Below, piece by piece: positions 1 to 5,261 of a stretch of DNA of 8,473 nucleotides. Below the pieces are notes generated by a model, which made no database searches, was not told the origin of the DNA, and saw nothing but the letters and a program-made list of their open reading frames with translations. The position numbers and the translations under genes were made by a program. Source of the stretch: Rhodospirillaceae bacterium (lineage in GTDB: Bacteria; Pseudomonadota; Alphaproteobacteria; TMED109; TMED131); contig CACCMS010000031.1 of NCBI GenBank assembly GCA_902547175.1, positions 1 through 8,473 of the forward strand, given 5' to 3'. Position 1 is the first letter of the stretch. Every line of letters begins with the position of its first letter.

Positions 1-635
1 AAGGTGGAATATTTTATGAAAAACTTTCTAATGTTCCATTTACTGGAAAAACAACAGGGTTATTAGAAGGTAAATTTAAAAATGGAATGAAATATGGAGA
101 ATTTATAAAATATTACAGTGATGGCAAGATACTCAGTAAAATAAATTATTTTGAAAATAGGTTAGATGGAAGTTGGATAGAATATTATAGAAATGGAAAT
201 TTACTAAGTAAAAAAATATTTAAAGACAATTTGCTTGAAGGAGAATATATAGATTATTATAGTTTTGGTCAGATTTTAAGCAAAAGGTCTTATGTTAAAA
301 ATAAACTGGAGGGAATATATGAAGAGTTTTATAAAAATGGACAACTGCACATAAAAAAAAACTTTAAAAATAATATTTTAGAAGGTGAATACATTGTTTA
401 TCACGAATATGAGTTTGAACCTGTTGTACAAATTAAAAGTAAAAAATATTATAAAAATGGAAAAATAGATGGAAAGTTTGTGGAGTTTGATGAAAATGGG
501 AACAAGATAAAAGAAGGTTTTTACAAAGAAGGTAAATTAGAAGGTGCAATATTAAACTATAATAAAATTGGTAAACTTTCATTAAAAATAATATATAAAG
601 AAGGTTTGCTTATTGAGGCAATTCCATACCAATAA
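1..635 (+). CDS. MORN-like repeat protein, YwqK family (5' end outside window)
   Basis: The reading frame is open from the first complete codon (3-5), upstream of the ATG at 87. The residues before that ATG (GGIFYEKLSNVPFTGKTTG and on) look like the usual start of YwqK-family repeat proteins, so the true start lies before the window and the ATG at 87 is internal. The visible part is about seven degenerate repeats of about 23 residues with the pattern G-x-(F/Y)-x-x-(F/Y)-x-x-x-G-x-(L/I)-x-x-K-x-x-(F/Y)-K-x-x-x-L-(E/D)-G. One repeat is enlarged by a short insertion around 'YEFEPVVQIK'. Such proteins are often labelled 'antitoxin YwqK', but the function of most members is unknown and no toxin partner is visible here. 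The gene ends in a strong intrinsic terminator and converges on the small minus-strand gene at 680-787. Family assignment is good; biological role is not known. Confidence 0.85.
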   Translation, partial: GGIFYEKLSNVPFTGKTTGLLEGKFKNGMKYGEFIKYYSDGKILSKINYFENRLDGSWIEYYRNGNLLSKKIFKDNLLEGEYIDYYSFGQILSKRSYVKNKLEGIYEEFYKNGQLHIKKNFKNNILEGEYIVYHEYEFEPVVQIKSKKYYKNGKIDGKFVEFDENGNKIKEGFYKEGKLEGAILNYNKIGKLSLKIIYKEGLLIEAIPYQ

Positions 636-642
636 TGTTTTA

Positions 643-681
643 AATGAGGTAGCATATCGCTACCTCATTATTCTTTTTTTT
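643..681 (+). terminator. Rho-independent terminator of the repeat-protein gene
   Basis: A perfect 11-bp stem, AATGAGGTAGC (643-653) and GCTACCTCATT (659-669), has the 5-nt loop ATATC. It is followed on the plus strand by a T-rich tract (671-681, seven T in a row at 674-680 and beyond). It begins 8 nt after the repeat-protein stop codon. On the minus strand the same hairpin follows the stop of the 35-codon gene, but the sequence after it is only weakly T-rich, so it may act in both directions with lower efficiency on that strand. Confidence 0.9.
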
Positions 682-787
682 ACTTAAATACTTTAGAACT
701 GAAAATAGATAAAAGTTTAAGCAACTTTCTTCTATTTTCAATAGTTTGTCTTTCTTTTGTAAAGTAATATAAAGACATTCTATCCAT
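680..787 (-). CDS. 35-aa basic micropeptide downstream of tandem glutamine riboswitches; candidate glutamine synthetase inactivating factor-like protein
   Basis: The ATG at 787-785 is preceded by a strong Shine-Dalgarno (AAGGAAGTGA, 800-791) at ideal spacing; the stop TAA is 682-680. The product has 35 residues, is lysine/arginine-rich, and looks like one amphipathic helix (MDRMSLYYFTKERQTIENRR followed by KLLKLLSIFSSKVFK). It lies directly downstream, same strand, of two glutamine-riboswitch aptamers (930-824). In cyanobacteria glutamine riboswitches precede gifB, whose product IF17 is a small basic protein that binds and inactivates glutamine synthetase. From memory, cyanobacterial IF proteins carry a basic helix with essential arginines, and this peptide's Q-x-I-x-N-R segment (14-19) resembles part of IF7. 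That similarity is short and unverified. Seen directly: ORF, ribosome-binding site and position. Inferred: the role. An alternative is an unrelated glutamine-regulated peptide or a leader peptide. Confidence 0.7.
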   Translation of the reverse strand: MDRMSLYYFTKERQTIENRRKLLKLLSIFSSKVFK

Positions 788-792
788 AATTC

Positions 793-820
793 ACTTCCTT
801 TCTTAAAAAATTAAAAAAGT
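793..820 (-). promoter_or_regulatory. Possible Shine-Dalgarno-sequestering hairpin (riboswitch expression platform)
   Basis: On the minus strand ACUUUUUU (820-813) can pair over eight consecutive positions, two of them G-U, with AAGGAAGU (800-793), which is the ribosome-binding site of the 35-codon gene. The loop is 12 nt. The hairpin starts three bases after the 3' end of the second glutamine aptamer, where a translational expression platform would be expected. Whether ligand binding opens or closes it cannot be read from the sequence, and the stem is A-U/G-U rich and therefore weak. Confidence 0.4.
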
Positions 821-823
821 TAG

Positions 824-873
824 TGCGTTCCTTCGGCATCATTACCTAATTCCGTCTCTTAAAGAGATGAACG
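824..873 (-). promoter_or_regulatory. Glutamine riboswitch aptamer, second (gene-proximal), divergent copy
   Basis: Read on the minus strand, this 50-nt element has P1 CGUUC (873-869) pairing with GAACG (830-826), and P2 UCUCU/AGAGA (867-863 with 859-855, loop UUA). These are followed by the core CGGAAUUA (854-847), a weak P3 (GG...CC, 846/845 with 836/835), and GAAG-GAACG-CA. The layout and conserved blocks are those of the glnA-type glutamine riboswitch. Two departures stand out. The core reads CGGAAUU where the upstream copy and the consensus as I recall it read CGGAAGU, and P3 is only two or three pairs. The altered base corresponds to the bulged G of the loop-E-like AGUA/GAA motif, so glutamine binding may be impaired or altered. 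It lies 7 nt after the first aptamer. Confidence 0.8.
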
Positions 874-880
874 AATGTAA

Positions 881-930
881 TGCGTTCCTTCAGGCTAAAA
901 GAGCCCTACTTCCGTCTAGATAGATGAACG
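881..930 (-). promoter_or_regulatory. Glutamine riboswitch aptamer (glnA RNA type), first copy
   Basis: Read on the minus strand, this 50-nt element has P1 CGUUC (930-926) with GAACG (887-883), and P2 UCU/AGA (924-922 with 917-915). The conserved core CGGAAGUA (914-907) follows, then P3 GGGCU/AGCCU (906-902 with 896-892, loop CUUUU), then GAAG, the P1 3' strand and the tail CGCA. These blocks match the glutamine-I riboswitch (glnA RNA) as I remember it from the Synechococcus glnA structure: a three-way junction, a loop-E-like AGUA/GAA pairing, and a 3' CGC that makes a long-range pair. Tandem arrangement is known for this class. Together with the second copy it precedes a 35-codon gene. The class is described mainly from cyanobacteria, their phages and marine metagenomes, so this host is unexpected. 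An Rfam covariance search would settle it. Confidence 0.87.
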
Positions 931-1041
931 TTTTTTAAATATAATATATTTTGTAAATAATTTATATATAATTATTTTTAATTGCTGTGTTTTATAAGAG
1001 TTGATACTATTAGAGCAAAATATATAAATTTACGAGGTATC

Positions 1042-1551
1042 ATGAAATATTCAATAATTATAATTTCTTTAATTTTTAGTGCATTTGTCTATTCGGAAAC
1101 TCTTTACTATAAAAATGTCAACACTTCAGAGGAAGACTCTACTCTAATGCGAGTAGAATTTCCTGAAGATTGCTTGGAAATAATAGAAATTAACAATGAT
1201 CAATCTTTAGAATTCAAAAATAATGATGAAATAAAAAAAATAGTTTCGGAGTGTAATACTTTTCTGAAAGGAAAAAAAGTAAAGGATACATTCAAATCTG
1301 GTTCAGATAAAATCTTAGATACTGGTATAAAGGTTAAAGAAGGTATACAAAAAGGCTTAAAATCAGGTACAAGTAATTTAACAGAATCTGTTTCTAAAGA
1401 AACGGACCTTGTTATAAAAGATACAGTAAAATTAACAGATGGAATAATTGGTGGTGCTGGCAAGATAATTAGTGGTACTTTAGAGACAGGAAATAAAATT
1501 ACTTCGGGTGTTGGCTCATTTTTTAAGGGTATATTTAGTTCAGAAAATTAA
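1042..1551 (+). CDS. Exported hypothetical protein with amphipathic glycine/threonine-spaced tail
   Basis: I do not recognise a named family. The start is placed at the ATG at 1042, not an upstream in-frame ATG at 982, because GAGG (1034-1037) sits at good spacing and the product then begins with a classical signal peptide (MKYSIIIISLIFSAFVYS, cleavage near residue 18). The mature N-terminal half (about 19-80) has two cysteines (C44, C71) that could form a disulfide. Residues about 80-160 form a repetitive stretch in which G, S/T, K/D and I/L/V recur with a roughly helical period ('GIKVKEGIQKGLKSG', 'VKLTDGIIGGAGKIISGTLE'), resembling surface- or membrane-associating amphipathic tails. It is likely periplasmic or outer-membrane associated. 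It runs divergently from the riboswitch unit and shares its A+T-rich intergenic region (931-1041). Confidence 0.7.
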   Translation: MKYSIIIISLIFSAFVYSETLYYKNVNTSEEDSTLMRVEFPEDCLEIIEINNDQSLEFKNNDEIKKIVSECNTFLKGKKVKDTFKSGSDKILDTGIKVKEGIQKGLKSGTSNLTESVSKETDLVIKDTVKLTDGIIGGAGKIISGTLETGNKITSGVGSFFKGIFSSEN

Positions 1552-1573
1552 AAAATATTTTAGCTATTTTTTA
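1549..1573 (+). terminator. Weak all-A/T inverted repeat after the exported-protein gene
   Basis: A perfect 9-bp inverted repeat, TAAAAAATA (1549-1557) and TATTTTTTA (1565-1573), with a 7-nt loop overlaps the stop codon of the preceding gene. The 3' arm supplies a run of six T. With no G-C pairs it would be a poor hairpin, and such repeats arise easily at this base composition, so a terminator role is only possible. Confidence 0.25.
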
Positions 1574-1600
1574 CTAATTTTTTAATTATAATAATTAGTG

Positions 1601-1780
1601 ATGATTAATATTCTAATTAAATCAGCTATTAAAAAACTAGCTTTAAAGTTAGCTACAGATAAAAGCCTAAGAAATAAAGTAAAGACAGGCATATCTAATG
1701 CACAGGAATTAAATTCGCAAGGTGAGTTAATCAAGTCATTAGGAAAGGCAGCAGGACGAATTAAGCGCAAACTAAAGTAA
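1601..1780 (+). CDS. Small basic hypothetical protein (59-60 aa)
   Basis: The open frame starts at the ATG at 1601, with an adjacent in-frame GTG at 1598 as alternative, and ends with TAA at 1778-1780. No Shine-Dalgarno is visible upstream, as for several other genes here. The product is short, strongly basic and probably helical: 'KSAIKKLALKLATDKSLRNK' followed by a Gly/Lys-rich end (GKAAGRIKRKLK). It has no signal peptide or cysteine. The composition could suit nucleic-acid or membrane-surface binding, but nothing in the sequence proves this. The opposite-strand frame over it (1582-1770) looks like a shadow. It lies 49 nt after the exported protein and 25 nt before the adhesin-E-like gene. 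Confidence 0.55.
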   Translation: MINILIKSAIKKLALKLATDKSLRNKVKTGISNAQELNSQGELIKSLGKAAGRIKRKLK

Positions 1781-1805
1781 TACTTATTAATTCTGACTTA
1801 AAATT

Positions 1806-2216
1806 ATGAGAAATTCACTATTAATACTTATACTACTTCTTGCTCTTTTAGTTTGCTTTACTACTAAAGCTAAGGACTGGATTGAAATAACAAAAGGTCA
1901 AAATGGGCATATTTTTTTTGTTGATATGCTCAATTTAAAGGAGAGTAAAGGTTATATTTATTTTTGGCAATTAATTAATTATAATAAACAGGATGAATAT
2001 GGTGATATGTCTGCTAAAATTTATGTACAGGCAGAATGTGCAGTTTTTAAGTTTAAATGGCTAAAAGTATCTTATCATAAAATGTCAATGGGCAAAGATT
2101 ATGTAGAGCCAGATAATCCCTCGAGGCTAGTTTCTGGATGGCAGTACCCGAGTATTGGCAGTACCTCATATGCAGTATTAGATCATATATGTAAAAATAA
2201 AGGATTACTTTTATAA
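1806..2216 (+). CDS. Surface-adhesin protein E-like exported protein
   Basis: The 136-aa product begins with a signal peptide (hydrophobic 4-17, cleavage probably after TTKA near residue 22). The mature part follows the pattern of the surface-adhesin E family (Pfam Adhesin_E type). A WIEI...VD strand pair around 25-40 is followed by 'YFWQLINYN' (52-60), a conserved Cys (C78) in 'AKIYVQAEC', then 'LKVSYHKMSMG' (86-96), W112 in 'SGWQYPSIGS', and a final Cys (C129). The two cysteines probably form the family's disulfide. The founding member is a Haemophilus adhesin; most relatives are short periplasmic or surface proteins of unknown role, so 'adhesin' should be read as a family name only. No clear ribosome-binding site precedes the ATG. 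The gene is followed 11 nt later by a 58-codon frame and may be co-transcribed with it. Confidence 0.72.
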   Translation: MRNSLLILILLLALLVCFTTKAKDWIEITKGQNGHIFFVDMLNLKESKGYIYFWQLINYNKQDEYGDMSAKIYVQAECAVFKFKWLKVSYHKMSMGKDYVEPDNPSRLVSGWQYPSIGSTSYAVLDHICKNKGLLL

Positions 2217-2227
2217 TTAGCCTTTTT

Positions 2228-2404
2228 ATGAGATATTTTTTTTATAGTCTTCTAATTATACTTTTTATTGTGACTATAATTAAGCAAGACACTAAATTAA
2301 GAAAAGATCAGTTATGTAAAGAAGGATTATTTTTCCAAATGATCTTTAAGCAGTGCACACCAAGAGACTTTCTTTTGGAGGAAGATAAACAAGAAAATAT
2401 TTAA
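2228..2404 (+). CDS. Small membrane-anchored or secreted two-cysteine protein (58 aa)
   Basis: An ATG at 2228, 11 nt after the preceding stop, opens a 58-codon frame ending in TAA (2402-2404). The first about 18 residues (MRYFFYSLLIILFIVTII) form an uncleaved-looking membrane anchor or signal peptide. The rest is polar, with two cysteines 13 residues apart (C30 and C43) in 'CKEGLFFQMIFKQC' and an acidic end. The paired cysteines and N-terminal hydrophobic segment suggest a small periplasmic disulfide-bonded protein. No Shine-Dalgarno is visible; translational coupling to the adhesin-E-like gene is possible. I do not recognise the family. The frame is short in an A+T-rich region, but the sensible topology and position support it. 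Confidence 0.55.
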   Translation: MRYFFYSLLIILFIVTIIKQDTKLRKDQLCKEGLFFQMIFKQCTPRDFLLEEDKQENI

Positions 2405-2453
2405 AAATATTATTTAAAAAATAAAATAATATGTATAAATAGTAATAATAGAT

Positions 2454-2483
2454 TTGAGAAAATCATAAATTATTAAGTATAAT
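2454..2483 (+). promoter_or_regulatory. Near-consensus sigma-70 type promoter
   Basis: TTGAGA (2454-2459, five of six to consensus) is separated by 18 bp from a perfect TATAAT (2478-2483). Transcription would start near 2489-2491, which coincides with the TTG proposed as the start of the methyltransferase-like gene. Either the mRNA is leaderless or nearly so, or one of the two calls is wrong. In A+T-rich DNA a TATAAT alone is cheap, but the paired -35 improves the case. Confidence 0.5.
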
Positions 2484-2487
2484 ATTA

Positions 2488-3339
2488 TTGAAAAGTAAAA
2501 ATAAAATTAAAAATAGCTTAAAGAAACACCTTACTAATTTTGGATTAAAATTTTTTAATAATTTTGATCAATATGCTCTCTGGCAACAAAACTATTTTGC
2601 AAAAAGTAATATTTCTACTGATACTAAAAAAAAATATTTAAGGTTTTTAGAAAAAAATCTGAAAAATAAAAGTTATAGTCTAGGTGATGACTTTTACGAC
2701 TTAATAGCAAAACAAAAAAAATTAATGTTAATTACACATTCAATGAAATCAAATGAAATATTAAATAGTGGACTATCGGTAATAAATGAACTCAGAGAAA
2801 ATAGTAATATTCTTGATTTTGGTTGTAATTCAGGATATTTAACATCATTTTATGCAAAAGTTTTTCCTAATTGTAATTTTATAGGATTTGATAAAAATAG
2901 GAATGCCATACTACAAGCCTTTAAAATATTGAATTTTGAGCAGTATAATAATCTAGTTTTATCTTATGATTATAATATTTTAAAAAAATATAGATTTAAT
3001 TTTATAACGGATACTCAGTGTCTTTGTACTTTAAATAAGAAAGATTTACTTAATATATTAGAGCTACTAAAAAACTCTTTTCATTCAAATATAAAAATAA
3101 TCTCTATTAGCAACCTTAGAAATGAAGAAAATGCTGATATTTTTTTAAAATTATTTTTAAAAAAAGGATTATTTGTAGAGAGCATTTGTCCACTATTTGT
3201 TGATACTTTAAATGGAATAGTTGCGTACACGAAAATAATATTTACTCAAAAAAACAATAATAATAATTATAATTTAAACTTATACTTCAAAGATGTAAGA
3301 AAAAAAATTTCTATAGTAAATTTATTTAATTTAAATTAA
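2488..3339 (+). CDS. Class I SAM-dependent methyltransferase-like protein
   Basis: The 283-aa product contains a Rossmann methyltransferase signature: motif I 'NILDFGCNSGYL' (107-118, binds S-adenosylmethionine), the acidic motif II residue in 'FIGFDKN' (D135), and a later 'FITDTQCL' strand (172-179) in the position of motif IV. The substrate cannot be told. The N-terminal about 90 residues are helical, lysine-rich and probably part of substrate recognition. The C-terminal end is asparagine-rich. The TTG at 2488 is the only conventional start before residue 80 and it has no Shine-Dalgarno. The frame is closed upstream at 2455, and a near-consensus promoter overlaps the start. It is followed 19 nt later by a gene with a perfect ribosome-binding site, so the next two genes may be read from this transcript. 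Confidence 0.7.
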   Translation: MKSKNKIKNSLKKHLTNFGLKFFNNFDQYALWQQNYFAKSNISTDTKKKYLRFLEKNLKNKSYSLGDDFYDLIAKQKKLMLITHSMKSNEILNSGLSVINELRENSNILDFGCNSGYLTSFYAKVFPNCNFIGFDKNRNAILQAFKILNFEQYNNLVLSYDYNILKKYRFNFITDTQCLCTLNKKDLLNILELLKNSFHSNIKIISISNLRNEENADIFLKLFLKKGLFVESICPLFVDTLNGIVAYTKIIFTQKNNNNNYNLNLYFKDVRKKISIVNLFNLN

Positions 3340-3358
3340 TATTTATTAGGAGGCAAAA

Positions 3359-3535
3359 ATGAGTGATGATCAAAGATGGACAGATAAAATTGATAATGAA
3401 ATATTAGAATGGGTTTTAAATAATTCTGAGAGTATAGAGACTATAACACCTAGAATGTTAATAAAAATTATAGATATCAAACAAAGTGAGCCAGATAGAT
3501 GGAAAGAAATGTCTAACATCAAGTTTGGTATCTAA
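3359..3535 (+). CDS. Small cytosolic hypothetical protein (58 aa) with perfect Shine-Dalgarno
   Basis: AGGAGG (3348-3353) stands 5 nt before the ATG at 3359, the best ribosome-binding site in the window. The 58-codon frame ends in TAA at 3533-3535. The product is soluble and acidic-to-neutral with two tryptophan-containing segments, 'MSDDQRWTDKIDNEILEW' at the start and 'SEPDRWKEMSNIKFGI' at the end, and a central 'TPRMLIKIIDI' segment. There is no signal peptide, cysteine or obvious motif. It looks like a small helical adaptor or regulator, but I do not recognise it. The strong translation signal indicates a real, well-expressed gene, in contrast to neighbours without one. It probably forms an operon with the FAS1 gene 20 nt downstream. 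Confidence 0.75.
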   Translation: MSDDQRWTDKIDNEILEWVLNNSESIETITPRMLIKIIDIKQSEPDRWKEMSNIKFGI

Positions 3536-3555
3536 TTATTTTAAGGGAGGAGAAA

Positions 3556-4167
3556 ATGAAAGTTTTTAAATTTTTATTTATACTTTTATTTATAAGTTTT
3601 ATCTGTAAAAGTTATTCAGATGAACATAATGAAATACTTAATTATTTAAAAGAATCAGAAGAATATAGCTACTTTTTTAAATTGATAAAGAAAGCAAATT
3701 ATGAAAAACTTTTTATAAAAGAGGCTAAATTTAAAAAAATATTATATATACCTGATAATGATGCCTTTGATAAATTGCCATTAAGGCTGCAGAAGTACAT
3801 CTGGGACGAAACAGATAACGAAGCGGCCAAGAAAATTATAAAAACACATTTATATACAGGATCTGTTAAGCAAGTTTTTAAGGATCCAAATAAAAAAGTA
3901 GTTATTGTGGAACGGTTAGAGCTTAATGGAGAAAAAGTAAAGATTTATAGTAATAACGATCTTTTTGTAAAAGATATGGTAAATAAAGAAAAAGCAATAA
4001 TAAAAGATGATATAGAAGTAATTCCTGTAAGTTGTGTCATGTATTTACAGCCTAGCTTTTCTGATGATAGGTTAAGTTCTTTAGAAAAAAGAGAATCTTT
4101 AGTGACAAGTTGCTGTATGTTAAGTGATGAAGAAATAGATAATTTCATGCAAGGTGATACTATATAA
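3556..4167 (+). CDS. Exported fasciclin (FAS1) domain protein
   Basis: The ATG at 3556 follows a strong GGGAGGAG (3545-3552). The 203-aa product has a signal peptide (MKVFKFLFILLFISFICKSYS, cleavage near 21) and a single FAS1 fold (about 25-166). Evidence for the fold is the 'YSYFFKLIKKANY' helix, the H1-like box 'ILYIPDNDAFDKLP' (62-75), 'IIKTHLYTGSV' (94-104) with the family's conserved histidine, and the H2-like 'IEVIPVSCVMYLQP' (153-166). FAS1 domains mediate adhesion or matrix contact in many organisms; in bacteria they are usually secreted or surface proteins. The last about 35 residues are an extra tail with adjacent cysteines (C186, C187); C160 is in the H2 box. The 3' end overlaps the convergent zinc-protein gene by 8 nt, with no terminator between them. 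Confidence 0.82.
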   Translation: MKVFKFLFILLFISFICKSYSDEHNEILNYLKESEEYSYFFKLIKKANYEKLFIKEAKFKKILYIPDNDAFDKLPLRLQKYIWDETDNEAAKKIIKTHLYTGSVKQVFKDPNKKVVIVERLELNGEKVKIYSNNDLFVKDMVNKEKAIIKDDIEVIPVSCVMYLQPSFSDDRLSSLEKRESLVTSCCMLSDEEIDNFMQGDTI

Positions 4168-4546
4168 ACTTAATATGATCTAGGTTTTTTTCAAAATTAC
4201 TTCCATCAAATTTTATTATTTGACTAATCTTTGGAGGATCTTTTATGCTATTGTAATTAATGCTAAATGCATTCTGGTGAGATCTAGGTTGGTAAAAACT
4301 TTTAATGCCACAAAACTTACAAAAAAAGTGTTTGGCTTTTTGTGTGCCAAACTGATAACTTTCTATATTCTTTATATTGCTAATTAGTTTGAAATTCTCG
4401 TGAGGAATTATTAAGTGTAAGTATCTCAAGGGCTTACATATAGTACAGTTACATTTAATTAGTTTGACTTTAACGTGAGAAAAAAACTCAAATAGTACTT
4501 TTTTGCAATGACATCCTCCAAAATATTTTTTTTTAACCATATCCAT
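4160..4546 (-). CDS. GFA/CENP-V family zinc-binding protein
   Basis: The 128-aa product shows the complete cysteine pattern of the GFA (glutathione-dependent formaldehyde-activating enzyme-like, CENP-V type) fold: GGCHC (C12, C14), CNCTIC (C32, C34, C37) and FFCKFCG (C76, C79). These bind two zinc ions in the beta-tent fold. Length is normal for the family (about 110-140). Most bacterial members have no proven substrate; the glutathione-formaldehyde activity belongs to a small subset, so enzyme function should not be assumed. The start is probably the ATG at 4546; a second in-frame ATG lies two codons inside, and neither has a clear Shine-Dalgarno. It follows the stop of the motility-linked hypothetical gene by 18 nt on the same strand, and so may be the last gene of the motA operon. 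Its stop overlaps the FAS1 gene end. Confidence 0.85.
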   Translation of the reverse strand: MDMVKKKYFGGCHCKKVLFEFFSHVKVKLIKCNCTICKPLRYLHLIIPHENFKLISNIKNIESYQFGTQKAKHFFCKFCGIKSFYQPRSHQNAFSINYNSIKDPPKISQIIKFDGSNFEKNLDHIKFI

Positions 4547-4565
4547 TACAAAGCATACAAATTAT

Positions 4566-5261
4566 TTATGCATCAGTATCTATTAAATTTTTCTTTTGCT
4601 TTTGATCTATAGAGATATAATTATAAAATTTTTTATTTACGGATATTTTGTTTAGCACCGCTAGGGTAGATTGTGGTACATTAAGCTGTTTTTTTTTATC
4701 TTCAATTATTAATTTTGAGCTCTCAATAAAGTTTTCTGAATTGCCTGAATTCTCTATTGATTTATTAATTTTTTTAGAGGGAATGTTTGTAATTTTTGAT
4801 TCTTTGATAGTTTTTGGTTTGATTGCTATTTTATTTGTAGGCATTAGTTTATTAAGAAACCATCCTCCTATTCCTTTTGCTAATCCTACAGGACCTCCAC
4901 CATATATGGCTCCTCCGATAGCAGATTGAACAATATCTAATGATTTTCCAGTTTTATTTGCCATATTATTTAAAGTACTAATTATGGGAAGGTGATTAAT
5001 TGGATTTAATGTATTTAATAACCAAGATGAAAAATTAGTACTTTCATTTTTATTCAAACTTGCGTCTTTAATATGATTCTTTTTTGAAGCAAAAGCAAAT
5101 TCTTGAGTAAACAATTTTCCATTGGTTGAATTGATATTTTTAGTTTTAATCCTTTTTATTGATGTTGATTTTATTTTATAGTGTTGAGCTATTTTACCAT
5201 TATTTAAGTAGTTCACCTTATTATTTATAAAATGGTTTTTATTTTCCATAATTAATTTCAA
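4566..5261 (-). CDS. Motility-operon hypothetical protein with NPxxHLPxxST glycine-rich domain
   Basis: The 231-aa product has one compact region (about 80-140) reading 'WLLNTLNPINHLPIISTLNN', then a hydrophobic glycine-rich helix pair ('SAIGGAIYGGGPVGLAKGIG') ending 'WFLNKLMP'. I recall the same NPxxHxPxxST plus glycine-rich pattern in short proteins of other alphaproteobacteria, some next to stator genes, but cannot confirm it here. The flanks are lysine/asparagine-rich and look disordered. The start overlaps motB: the ATG at 5261 gives a 23-nt overlap, while the in-frame ATG at 5249 (MENKNH) gives 11 nt. The overlap implies translational coupling and a link to the flagellar motor. The hydrophobic Gly-rich segment could insert in or lie along the membrane. 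Function unknown. Confidence 0.72.
   Translation of the reverse strand: MKLIMENKNHFINNKVNYLNNGKIAQHYKIKSTSIKRIKTKNINSTNGKLFTQEFAFASKKNHIKDASLNKNESTNFSSWLLNTLNPINHLPIISTLNNMANKTGKSLDIVQSAIGGAIYGGGPVGLAKGIGGWFLNKLMPTNKIAIKPKTIKESKITNIPSKKINKSIENSGNSENFIESSKLIIEDKKKQLNVPQSTLAVLNKISVNKKFYNYISIDQKQKKNLIDTDA

Noticed and set aside
824..930. Two 50-nt repeats as a mini CRISPR array or dispersed palindromic (REP/RPE-like) elements
   Set aside because: The copies share conserved blocks separated by variable hairpin loops, not identical repeats with unique spacers, and their minus-strand sequence matches the glutamine riboswitch layout with a gene directly downstream.
824..930. Hammerhead ribozyme (plus-strand GATGAACG resembles CUGAUGA)
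   Set aside because: The GAAA core and cleavage-site context are absent; the minus-strand riboswitch explains all conserved bases.
982..1041. Upstream ATG at 982 as the start of the exported protein
   Set aside because: It would bury the signal peptide 20 residues inside the protein; the ATG at 1042 has a ribosome-binding site and a normal signal peptide.
1200..1463. Minus-strand frame inside the exported-protein gene
   Set aside because: Antisense shadow of a gene with a signal peptide and ribosome-binding site; no start signal of its own.
1582..1770. Minus-strand 62-codon frame over the small basic protein
   Set aside because: No ribosome-binding site and no sensible protein features; the plus-strand frame is more protein-like.
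2407..2432. Perfect 9-bp inverted repeat (ATATTATTT/AAATAATAT) after the 58-codon gene as a terminator
   Set aside because: All A/T stem without a following T tract; expected by chance at this base composition.
3945..4148. Minus-strand frame inside the FAS1 gene
   Set aside because: Antisense to a well-supported domain, and its product has no recognisable features.
4648..4929. Plus-strand frame inside the motility-linked hypothetical gene
   Set aside because: Shadow frame: antisense to the conserved NPxxHLPxxST region, without start signals.
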